From Tetracladium setigerum (taxonomy: Eukaryota; Ascomycota; Leotiomycetes; Helotiales): a stretch of DNA of 64,000 bases. The position numbers were made by a program, and so were the translations under genes. The notes below the pieces were generated by a model, which had not been told where the DNA came from, ran no database searches, and saw only the letters and a list, made by a program, of their open reading frames with translations. The first letter of the stretch is position 1. The number at the start of each line of letters is the position of its first letter. The stretch covers positions 2,108,001 to 2,172,000 of the forward strand of contig PZJY01000010.1 in the NCBI GenBank assembly GCA_031472005.1, in the 5' to 3' direction. This document shows positions 48,754 through 58,972 of this stretch, piece by piece.

Positions 48754-50221
48754 GGCGATCAGGAAGTCGCCTGTCTAATACCAAGAACTAAAGGAGAGGG
48801 AGAAAAAAGGAAGCGAAATCAGTATCCGTGACAAGAAAAGTAATAACTTTCACGGTGGGAAACTGGTACTTAAACATGCTTCGGCGATAGTTCGATTGCC
48901 TTGTGACGGAACGAATGCTATTTCAAAAAAAAAACTTACAGAGGTCGGATAACGATGAAGGGGTAGAATTCTACCCTCGCCTAACCCCTCGCCTGGTCTT
49001 GCATGTTGCAACCTCTACATGTAAAAGGAAATGAAGATCTACACTATTTTCAATCTCTATTTCTCCACAGGATGCAGTTGGGATGGAGTCGCAATAAACA
49101 AAATTAGCCAAGCAAATGTTAAATGCGTGAAACGACAGCCAAGATGGCATTCGATGATAAGATCATATCAAGTGAATAGAAAAAGAAAAAGGTACTGGTC
49201 ATGCACGGTTCGGTCGGCTACTCGAGTCACTTTGCCAGGCCTGCTGCTGCATGGTGTGCATCGGGGCAACTGCCGGATTGACGATTGGCACTCCTTGGAT
49301 GAGCCGCATGGTGAGCCGTGTACGTTTATGCAGGGCAAGCTTTGACAACCCCACCATTGGTTCTGACCGCTCAGAAAGCTTCAATCTCCACAAGTTTGTG
49401 GTACGAGATTGAGTTCATTCTGTGCATTACAGCATTTGTTGTTTGACATGTCTTCAGCCTTGAAGCCATTCTGCATTTAAACGTAGCAAGGACTATACTG
49501 ATCCATTTGAGTTTGGAGGGAGAAGCTTTCCCTGCCACCAAGGGGAAAAATTCTATTTCAAGAGAGCTTTGCTCTTCAAGGACTTCAACTCGCCCGAATT
49601 GAGGACCGGGCCGCCACTTCGCGGGTGGCCAAGCGGAGGTTTATCCTTTTACGGGAACGAAGTGATCTTCCGACGCAACTCTAAGGGATCTCAAAGTGAC
49701 TGGGGTAACATAGAGCTCCCCTGGCTAGCCATTATCGATTGCTTTACGGAGTGCGGAGTACTCCCTACTTTATGAACTACACAGGAACAGGATAGCAAGC
49801 CGACATTTGCCACTCCTCTAGAGTTGAATACAATCGTTGCAATTCTACTGTACAGTACCAAGGATGCGGTTCGGAGATTGTTTTTCAATCGCAGCTATGT
49901 GATGAAAAAAGGAGGCCACTTTTGCAGTTCGGATATTGCTATTAACCAAGTTTAGGTCGAGACTGAACCGGTAAATTTTCACATGCAGAAAAGGAAATTG
50001 GGTTTTCGTGCCTCTCACTGTCTTCAAGTTCTCCGCCTGATCTACAGTATTAAGAACCATCCCCTCTTCATACTGTCATTTGAGACCAAGTTGGATCCCG
50101 GTCTTTGACTTCAGTACCAACCTCGACGAAGAAACGTACTTGTCGCGCAAGTCACTATCGAGCCCAAAATCAAGAATCTTTCCAATTTTTCATCCCTGAA
50201 GAGTTCAAAACAACACCAAGC
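48754..50221. other. Divergent promoter spacer
   Basis: 1.5 kb between the GH71 gene and the secreted-protein gene. Contains an A10 run (about 48928). Short frames at 49031-49345 and 49569-49775 have no signature. No gene supported. Confidence 0.5.
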
Positions 50222-51010
50222 ATGTATCCAACCTGTTTTCTCGTGTTCCTGGGCTTTGCGGGAATATGCAGCGCAACTGGCATCATTGGTGGCTACGAAC
50301 GTGTGTTTCTTTGGAATGCATACATGGCAGAGCTTGAGGTGTTCCCAAAGGCAGAGTGCAGAATTGCACCTGATTGCCCTGGTACAAGGCCTGGTGGATC
50401 TTGCTACTTTCAAGAATTCATCCACTGGGTGGGAGGAAAGCCGCCATTAGCTGCCAGCATGGTCGACCCTCCAACAAATCTTCATCCACCACCAGACGCC
50501 ACCGCAAACTTCTTGGAAGACAATGCACAAAATGGCAATATAAACGCTCGCCGTGTGTGGCCTGGAGCCACGTCGTTTGGGAACATGTACACGGAAATAG
50601 GAACCCGAATGGCACAAGCAAAGGGACGACCCGGTGGCAACGCTCCGACCATTCGCGCCTTTCTGGATGATATGGACTACACATCAAAGATTGCACTCCA
50701 GGGTCGCATCGGACACATCTTTGATGAGATGCTCGATAGAACAAAATCATCATTCTACGCCGATTTTGAGGCCAAAGGAGTTGATGTTGTCTTGAAAACA
50801 ACACCCACGCCCACTGGAGATGTCACGGAGCTTGACTTTCGGGCCACGGTTGCGAAATACATAGACACCAAACCCGAGCTGGCTACAGAAATCAAGGACT
50901 GGATGACGCATTATGCGCAAACAGGGGGTTCGAGAGGGGCAAGAAACCACTACGCAGTAGTCAAGGCGATGAGAGCCGAAAGAGCGGTGCGCAACTTTGG
51001 CTGCTCCTGA
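50222..51010 (+). CDS. Secreted protein of unknown function
   Basis: 262 aa, one exon. The start at 50222 (MYPTCFLVFLGFAGICSATG) makes a signal peptide with likely cleavage after CSA or SAT; the frame is open 117 bp upstream to an ATG at 50105 that would bury it. After the signal come GYERVFLWNAYMAE, two Cys-containing segments (ECRIAPDCPG; GGSCYFQEFI), a Pro-rich stretch (VDPPTNLHPPPDA), and a helical C-terminal half (RAFLDDMDYTSKIALQGRIG; ATVAKYIDTKPELATEIKDW). Five Cys remain in the mature part. I do not recognise the family. It may be an effector-like or wall-associated protein. Confidence 0.66.
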   Translation: MYPTCFLVFLGFAGICSATGIIGGYERVFLWNAYMAELEVFPKAECRIAPDCPGTRPGGSCYFQEFIHWVGGKPPLAASMVDPPTNLHPPPDATANFLEDNAQNGNINARRVWPGATSFGNMYTEIGTRMAQAKGRPGGNAPTIRAFLDDMDYTSKIALQGRIGHIFDEMLDRTKSSFYADFEAKGVDVVLKTTPTPTGDVTELDFRATVAKYIDTKPELATEIKDWMTHYAQTGGSRGARNHYAVVKAMRAERAVRNFGCS

Positions 51011-51584
51011 GTGCAGGCTATTTGAGGCTCATATTTGCAAGCTTCTTCGATTTGTGACTATTGGGGCTTGGAGGATCGCTAATGTTTATAGTGTCGGTAG
51101 GCGTCCTAAGGTGTTAGAATGTCAAACAACTTGCGGTAGTTTAGGATTTGATAGTTTAATATTGGGTCATTTATTTGAACTCACTCTCTGTTGTTCTCGC
51201 TCCAACTCGACGCGACGACGAACCATGCGATACTATGGCTACCACCACTAGTATTCATTGCATAAGTGATTTATATGTGATTAGAAACAATCAGATTGAC
51301 GATAATTTGCATGGCTTTCAAAGAGACTTAGTATCAGTGGCCAAGTGAAGTTGTGTCGCGAATTGTTGATGAAATGGTGATCACAACACCAGCCCCTGAA
51401 TGTTGACTTCATTGCCAAGAGCGGCCACCGGTCTTACATTTATCCGGTACCAGCATAAATACCCTGCCCTCCCCACTTCGGTTGGCATGAGATTCTTCAT
51501 TCTGGACTTGAGAATATAATCTCCCTTTTTTTATTTGCGAATTGAAAATATAGGTTCTACCAGACCGCGCCTTCAATCCTGACA
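51011..51584. other. Intergenic spacer
   Basis: 574 bp between two plus-strand genes; holds the 3' flank of one and the promoter of the next. Nothing distinctive seen. Confidence 0.45.
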
Positions 51585-52240
51585 ATGATCCCAAAATCTC
51601 ACACCTTTCATCCTTTTCCTCGATTGCCTGAGGAACTTCGCCTCCAGATATGGGCTCTCGCAGCTCTTGAACCACAAACCATCGTCCTGGATGCCAAGTT
51701 TGGAAATCATGGAAATCCAAAATCCTGGAAATTACTATACATGAGAACAACTACTCCTGTGCCGTCTGTTCTCCATGTCAACACTGAGTCCCGCAACTTC
51801 GCCAAAACAATTTATACCAAGGGATTCACGAACGGTGCCGAGCCTCGGTATATCTACGTCAACTTTGCCGTTGATACTATTGCGTTTGGAGACTGTCTCG
51901 AGGATATCGCGGTCGAGGATCAGAACAAAATTCGCAAAGTGCGTTTTCTCGTCACAGATCCTGAATTTTTTTTCAACAGACTTTGTGGCATGACATCGGC
52001 GGGCTAGGAGCTGTAACGGAAATAACCGTGGACGCACTAGGAAGAGATGATTATCCTTTTTACTCGCCTGGGTATGAGGATAATTACAACGGGGATCTAT
52101 CTTTCGTTCGCATGTATTTCGAAGAACACTTTGCCAACGTTGATGGATGGGACTTTCCCAGGTTGAGACTGATACAAGGTGGAAAGACTTTTGAGTGGGA
52201 AGCTGGGCCAGGTCCAAAGTGCCCTCCTACACAAATTTAG
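51585..52240 (+). CDS. 2EXR-domain protein (frame break at T8 run)
   Basis: Fungal 2EXR family protein, about 218 aa; function unknown, F-box-like in general layout. The N-terminus has FHPFPRLPEELRLQIWALAALEP and VPSVLHVNTESRNFAKTIY, the two typical EXR-type blocks. The frame stops at 52007, but the natural continuation (TLWHDIGGLGAVTEITVDAL) is in another frame. Two explanations fit. One extra T in the T8 run at 51966-51973 gives VTDPEFFFQQTLWHDIGG and 657 nt in total. Alternatively a 41-bp intron (GTGCGT..CAACAG) would do it, but that is shorter than others here and removes a conserved-looking strand. I favour the missing base. Confidence 0.72.
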
Positions 52241-53539
52241 GAGAGAACATTTGCGGGTTCGCCATATCTGGCTGGGAGTTGGAAACTATTTGCGGTGAAA
52301 ACCGCAGCCTTTTTACTGCGATGCCCAAACCACAATAGTCGATTACTTACCGGAACTTCAAGAAATGCCGCGAGCGGTTTACTTGTCATCCCATACTTTG
52401 TTGCTGAACTGAAGTTGCGGGTGTTACACCTAATGCAAGCCTCTTCTTGGCTTTCTGGCGCCTCATACATCTTTTATTGTCTGAATTCCTCTTTAATATA
52501 AAAAATATTTATGCACCAGATGAAAAAAACAGATATTTTAACGAGCTACTTTAAAATACGTGAAGGAAAGCCAAGAGTTAGGCAGACAAGTGCAAAATCC
52601 GGAACTCAAGCACGAAAGCACGGTAAGCTTAATCTATTTCTCTCCCCCTTAATTACATACTGTACCTAGGTTGAGTTCAAGTTTTAACCGGTTAGATTAA
52701 GTTAGCCAGACCATGGCTCGGTCCGGGGATCCACATAAACGCCACTAGCCGCCACCGCCACTCGCTTGTTGATTCTTGCCTTTATTGTCCTGTTTCCGTA
52801 CAGAACCAAGGTACCTGATTGAGATCCTTGAAAGGAAAAAGTATTCGTTCATTATTGTATTGGACATAATCACAAGCAACACCAAGAACGCACATTAAGA
52901 AAAAGTCAATATGGAATTATTCATGAATGTGCCGCTCAAAATCATTAAAATTTGTTCTCATCGGGACAAATAAGGGAAGCATTCAGGAACAGAAGGGGTT
53001 GGGTCAACGGCCGAACACTACCTGCAAGACAAAGGTGTCGGCGCCGACATTTACCATGGCCGATCAAATGTTAATAAATCCGGCGGACAGAGTTTATGAA
53101 GATACAATGTAATACACAGTTAGAACAAAGTCCAGGCTCTCGTTTACGAAATAGGAAACCCACAAGACAAGCGAAGCGGCCTTGGTCCGCGCGGGGAGAA
53201 TAGCACGCGTTCCTTGCACTTGCAGTCTTTGATAGTACCTCAAAATCTGACTGGAGTGAATTGGGGTCTAAAATTTGGTAGCATGACTCAGTTTTTGGCT
53301 CGCAACAATCACCTTTGCATGAGACCCGAAATTTTGTTCCTTCCAAGGCTTGATGGTCCTGCAGCGACAGGAACTATTTCCATGTGCAGCAAATGCGTAG
53401 TTGAATTGGAGACATTTGATGGAAAATTTGATAGAACGTATTTTACTAACACTGTGTATAAGTCCATGAGAGTGCCGCATAGCTTAATTGCTTTCTCAAT
53501 TATTACTTTTGGGCGACATCGACAAATTGATTTTTAAAC
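52241..53539. other. Intergenic spacer
   Basis: 1.3 kb. Short frames at 52927-53112, 53071-53346 (minus, Cys-rich by chance) and 53214-53537 show no signal peptide or family signature. No gene supported. Confidence 0.4.
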
Positions 53540-54634
53540 ATGTTGTTCTCTTCTCTGATAATCAAGGCAGTGCTCCTCACCGGACTCACGAACGTAATTG
53601 TCAGTTCATCCTGAATCCAATTCCTGAAGTTACTAACATCAGCAAGGCTATCAAAAATGTCGAAGGCATCGAAAGCCGAGCTAAAGATGTTGATATTCAA
53701 GTTATAGACAAGCGATGGATCGTAAGTTTGCACATACCAGTATCAAATTGTGCCAATTTGGATGAATGAAAGTAACAATGAAACAACAGGATAATATAGA
53801 CTGCTTCCCAGCTGGAACCCAACCTGTACGCTAAATCGATTCTCAGGCGTGGACATTCATCACCACATACGGAAACTGTTGTCTACATCTTATTTCCTAG
53901 GCCAAGTTCGCTGACACTTACCTACCCTGTTCCAGTGGCAAAAAGCCCCTGTAGTGGACGTCAGAAAAGCCATAGCCGCGCTCGTAGGTCTTCAAAACGC
54001 GCTCGGAAGTACAGGAACTGTTGGTAGAATAATACGTATACAAGTGATTCACTTGAGGCCAAAGGGAGACACTACGGTCCAAGATATACTGTTGTATTCC
54101 TGGTTTGATAATGTCTAAAGAACCAGTTCATCAGTGGCCTGGAAGGTGGTTATATACACTCAAAAAGGGGGTGAGTCACGTGATAACTGTCTCTGTTCAG
54201 CTACCACTGACCACCAAAGCGCAACTGAGCGTACCACCACTCCGGTACTGTACAGCATCTGACCACTGGCTACTGAGTACTATTTACAGCTAACGATTCA
54301 TCTGGAGTGTTATTCCAACAGGAACCGTATATGTTGCTGGCCGAGCCTGCCACCGTGTTGCTCGAGAAGGCGCAGCTGATGTATGGATTTGCAACGATGT
54401 GAGTTTACTTACCTTGTAGGCTTTGTAGCCCGTTCTACAAAAAAGATCTGTGAGGCATCAACGAATTCTAATCTTTGCGCAGAAAACCACCGGAATTCAT
54501 GTGAGACCTCTGTATGTTTCGCAGGTGGTTGATAGATGTCAGAGCCATTGTTACACTTTCCCTGTTGAGACCAACTTAGTTGGTTGCCAGATGTGGGATA
54601 CAGATGGCTTCAACTTCATCATTCGTCGGAGTTA
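53540..54634 (+). CDS. Candidate small secreted protein, multi-exon (model tentative)
   Basis: Pieces that fit together: ATG at 53540 with a signal-peptide-like start (MLFSSLIIKAVLLTG); an exon reading NCQFILNPIPEVTNISKAIK to RWI; a GTAAGT donor at 53720 and CAG acceptor near 53791 joining to DNIDCFPAGTQP; then PVVDVRKAIAALVGLQNALG (53944 on); then TVYVAGRACHRVAREGAA, DVWICND and, after a GTGAGT..GCGCAG intron (54400-54482), KTTGIHVRPLYVSQVVDRCQ, ending VGCQMWDTDGFNFIIRRS at 54634. The C-terminal half resembles small secreted fungal proteins with ACxxV..CN..C and a final G(Q)..DTDGFNVIVRR pattern. Two problems: a frame change near 53575-53590 (one extra base would fix it) and a central intron of about 280 bp. 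It could instead be two genes or a decayed one. Confidence 0.45.
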
Positions 54635-55613
54635 AAACTCTTTGTGAAACTCAAGGCCATCTTAGTTGCTAGGAGGGATGTTTAAAGCCTGGTATCTGGG
54701 GAGATAGGCGGAGGGGTAGCGAGAATGGAAGGATGTTTTTATGAGGCAAACCCTCGATATAAAGGGAGATGTGTACGGGATATCTCTTATCTAACTACTG
54801 TGAAAGGGCAAAAAACAACAACTCGAAACAAACAAAACAAGTGACCATGAACCTGGTACTGTTCATTGACAACCTGGCTTACTTCACGTTCAATTCACGT
54901 AACACTCCTACACATAAACACGACTACAATCAAATGAAAAGTGCATTTGAAAGTCAGAGCAGCGCGCGCTTAGATTTTTGAGGTGCCAGAGGCCTATATA
55001 AAGTGCCGTCACATGACGGCCAGCAGCCCCCTTTGTATAGGTCTCCGGCACCTTACAGATATAAGCTTGCGCTCCTTTTTCCTCCTAAAAGCTATCTTTT
55101 GGATATGACTGTAGTGCGTTTAGGAGTTGCCTGTGACCTAGCTGAACGATCGGGCTAGTATGCCAGAGTGTAGTAGGGGATTTATATCACATGTTGGCTT
55201 GCTTTTTGGTATTTTACGTTCTGAGTTGCGGCCTTTCACAACACGCAATTTTGAAATTGGGGAAATTTGTCACGAGAACTTAATAGTATTCAATTCAGCA
55301 TCAGAGGATTTTTCCATCAAGAGAAATTTGGTGCCAAAGAAATTCAACCCATTAATTGCAGATGATCGTGCGCACATTCAAGAACGAAGTACTCTCTAGA
55401 GTCATCTCCAATCACTGCCCTCTGGTTTCATTTCACAGCATCAAAGGTAACCATACTACTAGTGCACTTCCTCCCACTCCACCATTGCCTCATCTTCTCT
55501 CTTGTAACTTTGTGTCACACCCTCCATCATATCACACTCTAAAAATAAAAGTTAGACCATTATGAAAACCTGAGACTTGCGATGAAGGTAGTACAAACCA
55601 CATCTCTTGGCAG
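54635..55613. other. Spacer with dispersed-repeat copy B
   Basis: Contains the repeat at 54980-55240 and a 3' flank of the next minus-strand gene. No supported gene. Confidence 0.5.
54980..55240 (+). repeat. Dispersed repeat, copy B, with palindromic end
   Basis: Homologous to the reverse complement of 25966-26202. Its left end is an imperfect palindrome: arm 54981-55011 (AGGTGCCAGAGGCCTATATA and on) and arm 55014-55054 read as reverse complements around GCCGTCA/TGACGGC. Copy A carries only one of the two arms. This structure suggests a terminal inverted repeat or a foldback element. Confidence 0.72.
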
Positions 55614-55868
55614 TTACAACTCTGCGGAAAACATGGATGCAACATGCTCCAAAGCCCCGCGATCCAACTCTACTGGCTCGCAACCAGGACTATCGAGCTC
55701 AACAGTTACAAGGCTATCGCTTCCAAGTTTGGCTAGGTATCTTTCAGCCTCGGCCTTGGACCACGACTTGATACAGGAGCTTTGCAATTCCTCGTTGTAT
55801 GGCGATGGTGTAGCAACTGCGAAGGTACTGTATGCCAAAATTGCGATGAAGGTTTGAAGGGCGTGCAT
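55614..55868 (-). CDS. Small secreted protein, 84 aa
   Basis: One exon, 84 aa. MHALQTFIAILAYSTFAVA is a textbook signal peptide, with cleavage before TPSPYNEELQ. The mature part is about 65 residues, acidic, with two Cys (SSCIKSW and PGCEPVE) that could form one disulfide. No family recognised. Size and features suit a candidate effector or hydrophilic secreted peptide. Its upstream leader contains a (TGAATG)n run and a TATA-like element. Confidence 0.58.
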   Translation of the reverse strand: MHALQTFIAILAYSTFAVATPSPYNEELQSSCIKSWSKAEAERYLAKLGSDSLVTVELDSPGCEPVELDRGALEHVASMFSAEL

Positions 55869-55894
55869 GGTTGTGGTGATGGGTTGGTTTGTGC

Positions 55895-55930
55895 TTGTGA
55901 GTGTGAATGTGAATGTGAATGTGAATGTAA
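55895..55930 (-). repeat. (TGAATG)n hexanucleotide microsatellite
   Basis: About five GTGAATGTGAAT-type units on the plus strand, lying in the 5' leader of the minus-strand small secreted protein gene, 30 bp before its ATG. Confidence 0.8.
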
Positions 55931-57517
55931 GGGGGTGTGTGAGATGGTATTGAGTGGGTGTTATGACAAGAGGAGAGTTTGATTGTTTGTTGTTGCGGGC
56001 ATAATATTCTAGTGGGGAGAGACTGCATTTATATTCAATGTTAGTCTATAGGTTTGAGATGGAAGCCAGATCTTTAAAATTAATCGGAATCATATGATAA
56101 TAATTCGGAATGCATGCGGTCTAAGGACAAGAAATCTTCCGACTGCGAACATCCCAAGGAGGACGGTGATAAGCACCCTGGCGATATTCTTCTGCATTTA
56201 GTATCCTTGTAATAATTTAGGCTTCCATTTTTGAAAAGATATCGTGGCGAAGATGATACAGTATGGGTTGTCGGAAGGGGGAATTGAAGTCTGGAAATAG
56301 TTCGGTACTGTACATGTCCCCTTCAGGCATTGGCTCGTCTAATTTCGTGGGGTAATTTAGAGTCGAGAAGCACATTGTCACCCCATACTCTTAGCGTGGT
56401 TTGACTTTTTATCAATTGGGGATTTGGGGTAGGCGCGGTTAACGATTGAATTTGCGGCGCATTGCACCTGATCCTGCTGCCTGATAAAAAGGAGAGAACG
56501 GGGACACCGGAGCCGATCCGCGCCGCACCAAAAATGCTGGGTTCTTTTAAGTGTTATTCTGGGGATTCTTGGCATATCCACTTATCAATGGGGTTAAGCA
56601 TCGAACTTGGTTAGCGAGGCCTCAAACTGCTTCCACCTCGCCACGTGTATTGCTTGAAAGAGTGAGACTAAGACCTAAATAGGTACACAAGAAACTTATT
56701 GAACACGGTACATCAAAGTTTACAATTGAGACACACCTTTCAGAGTACCTCACTACGAGGGGTTCAATTAACGGCGGTGACTTGTAATCGCAAGAGTGGG
56801 AGAACAAATCAAACCGGAGATCCATGTTCTAAGCTGGACAGAATTCAACATGAAAGGAAAGAGATTGGCCAAATTCGCATGTTCTTATCTTGCTTTGCCT
56901 ATTGCAAGACCTCGGCCGAATTGGTTATACAGACTACAGTGCCGCAGCGGTGCATGAATTGACCTGCCAAGAGGACTCCTTCAATGGCCAAATGCATTTA
57001 TGAAATGATAGTAGCCTAATTTTCTATTATTCAAGGTAATAATTGTCTCAGTGATCATCAAAATAATTACAAGAGACGGGGAACTCGGAGACGGCTAAGT
57101 TAATAAATTGTCAAAGAACCTTGTTTGGAGTATTTATATCTTGGCGAGCATGTGTCCCCCATCACCATAGTGCTTTTTGCATTGTCAAAAATTGGCAATT
57201 GTAAAAAAAAACCCACAAATTTACAAGTCGTGGAACGGAACGGAAGTAGAGTTTGTAAGGAAAATATTTGAACCTTTGCGAATTTTGAGAGAAGAGATAC
57301 CCCGCCATCCCGTGTCCTGCCAATGTGCGTACTAAGAAGAATTCCATTACTGGAAGGTGTCAAAGGGAAAATATGGTTGCCTATTCTCAATTACAGTAGC
57401 TTATCCGCATCAGCGAGTTTGCAGAATCGTCGGGGTAAAGGGAAGATTGGATCTCTCGTTCCACCGTTTTACTTGGTTTGAAGATGGTCATCCGATAGCA
57501 CAGGCATCACCTCCCAA

Positions 57518-57524
57518 TATAAAA
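57518..57524 (+). promoter_or_regulatory. TATA box of the 57725 gene
   Basis: TATAAAA about 200 bp before the ATG; plausible core promoter with a long leader. Confidence 0.35.
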
Positions 57525-57724
57525 GCACCTCTTGATCCCATCTCGAGTTCACAACTTCCAACATCCGGAAGTCATCGATTGAAGCAACGCCATTGCAACA
57601 TATTACTTGAAGAACTCGCTCACAAAGGTACATTTTCAGAATTCTTAGCTCCAGTCGATTCGGCGATGCCCATCAACACTCGAACTGACTCAGTACAACA
57701 GGTCGCTGGGAAAAAGCAACCATC

Positions 57725-58168
57725 ATGCAATTTCACGTTCTCTCGTCTTTGACGATCGTCATGCTCTTCATTGGCGGCTCTCTCGCTGATTTTGACCTCT
57801 GGTTATATCAAATGTGCACCCTCCCTATTGGCCCTGGCCAACAAGCTAGCTGCGGCTACGGCTGGGTTTCATCGCCAGCCTATCAAGGAAACCGATGCCT
57901 ACACAGGCTCCAACCTGGTGGAGTTGGATGGAATCCATGCGAGAAGAGACTCGATATGAACGGCTCCTGGGGACAAATTCGAAACTGCGGCGACGGATCT
58001 CTTGGGAAAGCCGATGGCGCATACTACGGCGACTTCGACTGGTACGGTGACAGAAGAAGGTGCATTATGTGGACGACTGGCAAAAGTTCCCAGGTCTGCA
58101 CTGGCTTCCCTACATACTGGATGAGTAGAGTCGCTTGTAAGCATCCTGCTGTAGATGGACGACCATGA
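57725..58168 (+). CDS. Small secreted cysteine-rich protein, 147 aa
   Basis: One exon. Signal peptide MQFHVLSSLTIVMLFIGGSLA, cleavage before DFDLWLYQ. The mature protein is 126 residues with eight Cys (31, 43, 58, 72, 88, 113, 125, 138), an even number compatible with four disulfides, and is rich in Gly, Trp and Tyr (CGYGWVSSPAYQGNRC; YYGDFDWYGDRRRCIMW). No family recognised. By size, Cys content and secretion it is a good effector or antimicrobial-type candidate; function unknown. Confidence 0.72.
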   Translation: MQFHVLSSLTIVMLFIGGSLADFDLWLYQMCTLPIGPGQQASCGYGWVSSPAYQGNRCLHRLQPGGVGWNPCEKRLDMNGSWGQIRNCGDGSLGKADGAYYGDFDWYGDRRRCIMWTTGKSSQVCTGFPTYWMSRVACKHPAVDGRP

Positions 58169-58972
58169 TCCATGAAAAGTTGAGCAGGCTGAATGCCTCC
58201 GTTGTTATGAGGCAGGTGACCTACTTCGTTTGGAATGATTATTTCTACTGCCTTTCCGCACAAGATATCAAATGTTGGGTGGGGATGTAGATGGGAATGG
58301 GGATGGGGTTGTTGGGAGGTGCTTGGGTTCGAGGTGTTGTTCTGGGAGAATTTGTGAATGCTGGTAGTTTGGGGATTACAATAGCTGGAGATTTCTCATG
58401 ATCGGTGGACGAGACTTTTGTTGATTATTTGTTCTTAGTGCGTGCGACGCAGGAGGAAAAAGGGAGTGCTGACTTGATGTTGAATTCGCTAGAGCCGGAT
58501 TTAGAGGCCACCTTAGATCCCCTTTAGCTGAATTCATTGGATTAGGAAGTAGCTCTTCTACCTGCTTATTTATTCTTGGGTACCCTTTGAGAAGCATGAG
58601 ATAATGCTAAAATTGTCACACGGTGTAAACAATTTGCCCCTTCGCTTAAGTCCAACCGCTTAACGAGAACGACTTCTCCTAGGTAAACAACAATCAATTT
58701 CTCAAGTCGACAAACTTGGAAATTCGTATAGATTTTGCGCAAACTCAGAGAAATAAGACATAGTTGACTTCACAGACCATGATACATTATACCATGACTT
58801 TTCTCATCCGAAAATTAGGTTGTTGTTGTTTCAAGCGACAGACGTCAACAGGAAGTGCCAAGCCAGTTCCAATTGGATGACTCAACGAGTCAACCTCCGA
58901 TTCTTCGGCCTCTTTCTTTAAAAAGATTCCCACATCCCTTCTCTTCCCCAATTGCACTCAACAACCTTCAAA
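58169..58972. other. Intergenic spacer
   Basis: 804 bp. 3' flank of the Cys-rich protein gene and promoter of HIS5. A GATGGGGATGGG-like purine run near 58280-58310. Nothing else. Confidence 0.5.

Larger units (their letters stand above)
55869..57724. other. Divergent promoter spacer
   Basis: 1.85 kb between two divergent small secreted protein genes. A frame at 57357-57752 overlaps the next gene's start and lies over its promoter, so it is not called. No other feature seen. Confidence 0.5.

Noticed and set aside
53071..53346. Minus-strand Cys-rich 91-aa frame as an effector
   Set aside because: No signal peptide, and Cys content appears accidental.
57357..57752. 131-aa frame overlapping the Cys-rich secreted protein start
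   Set aside because: It covers the TATA box and leader of the 57725 gene and has no signal peptide or family signature.
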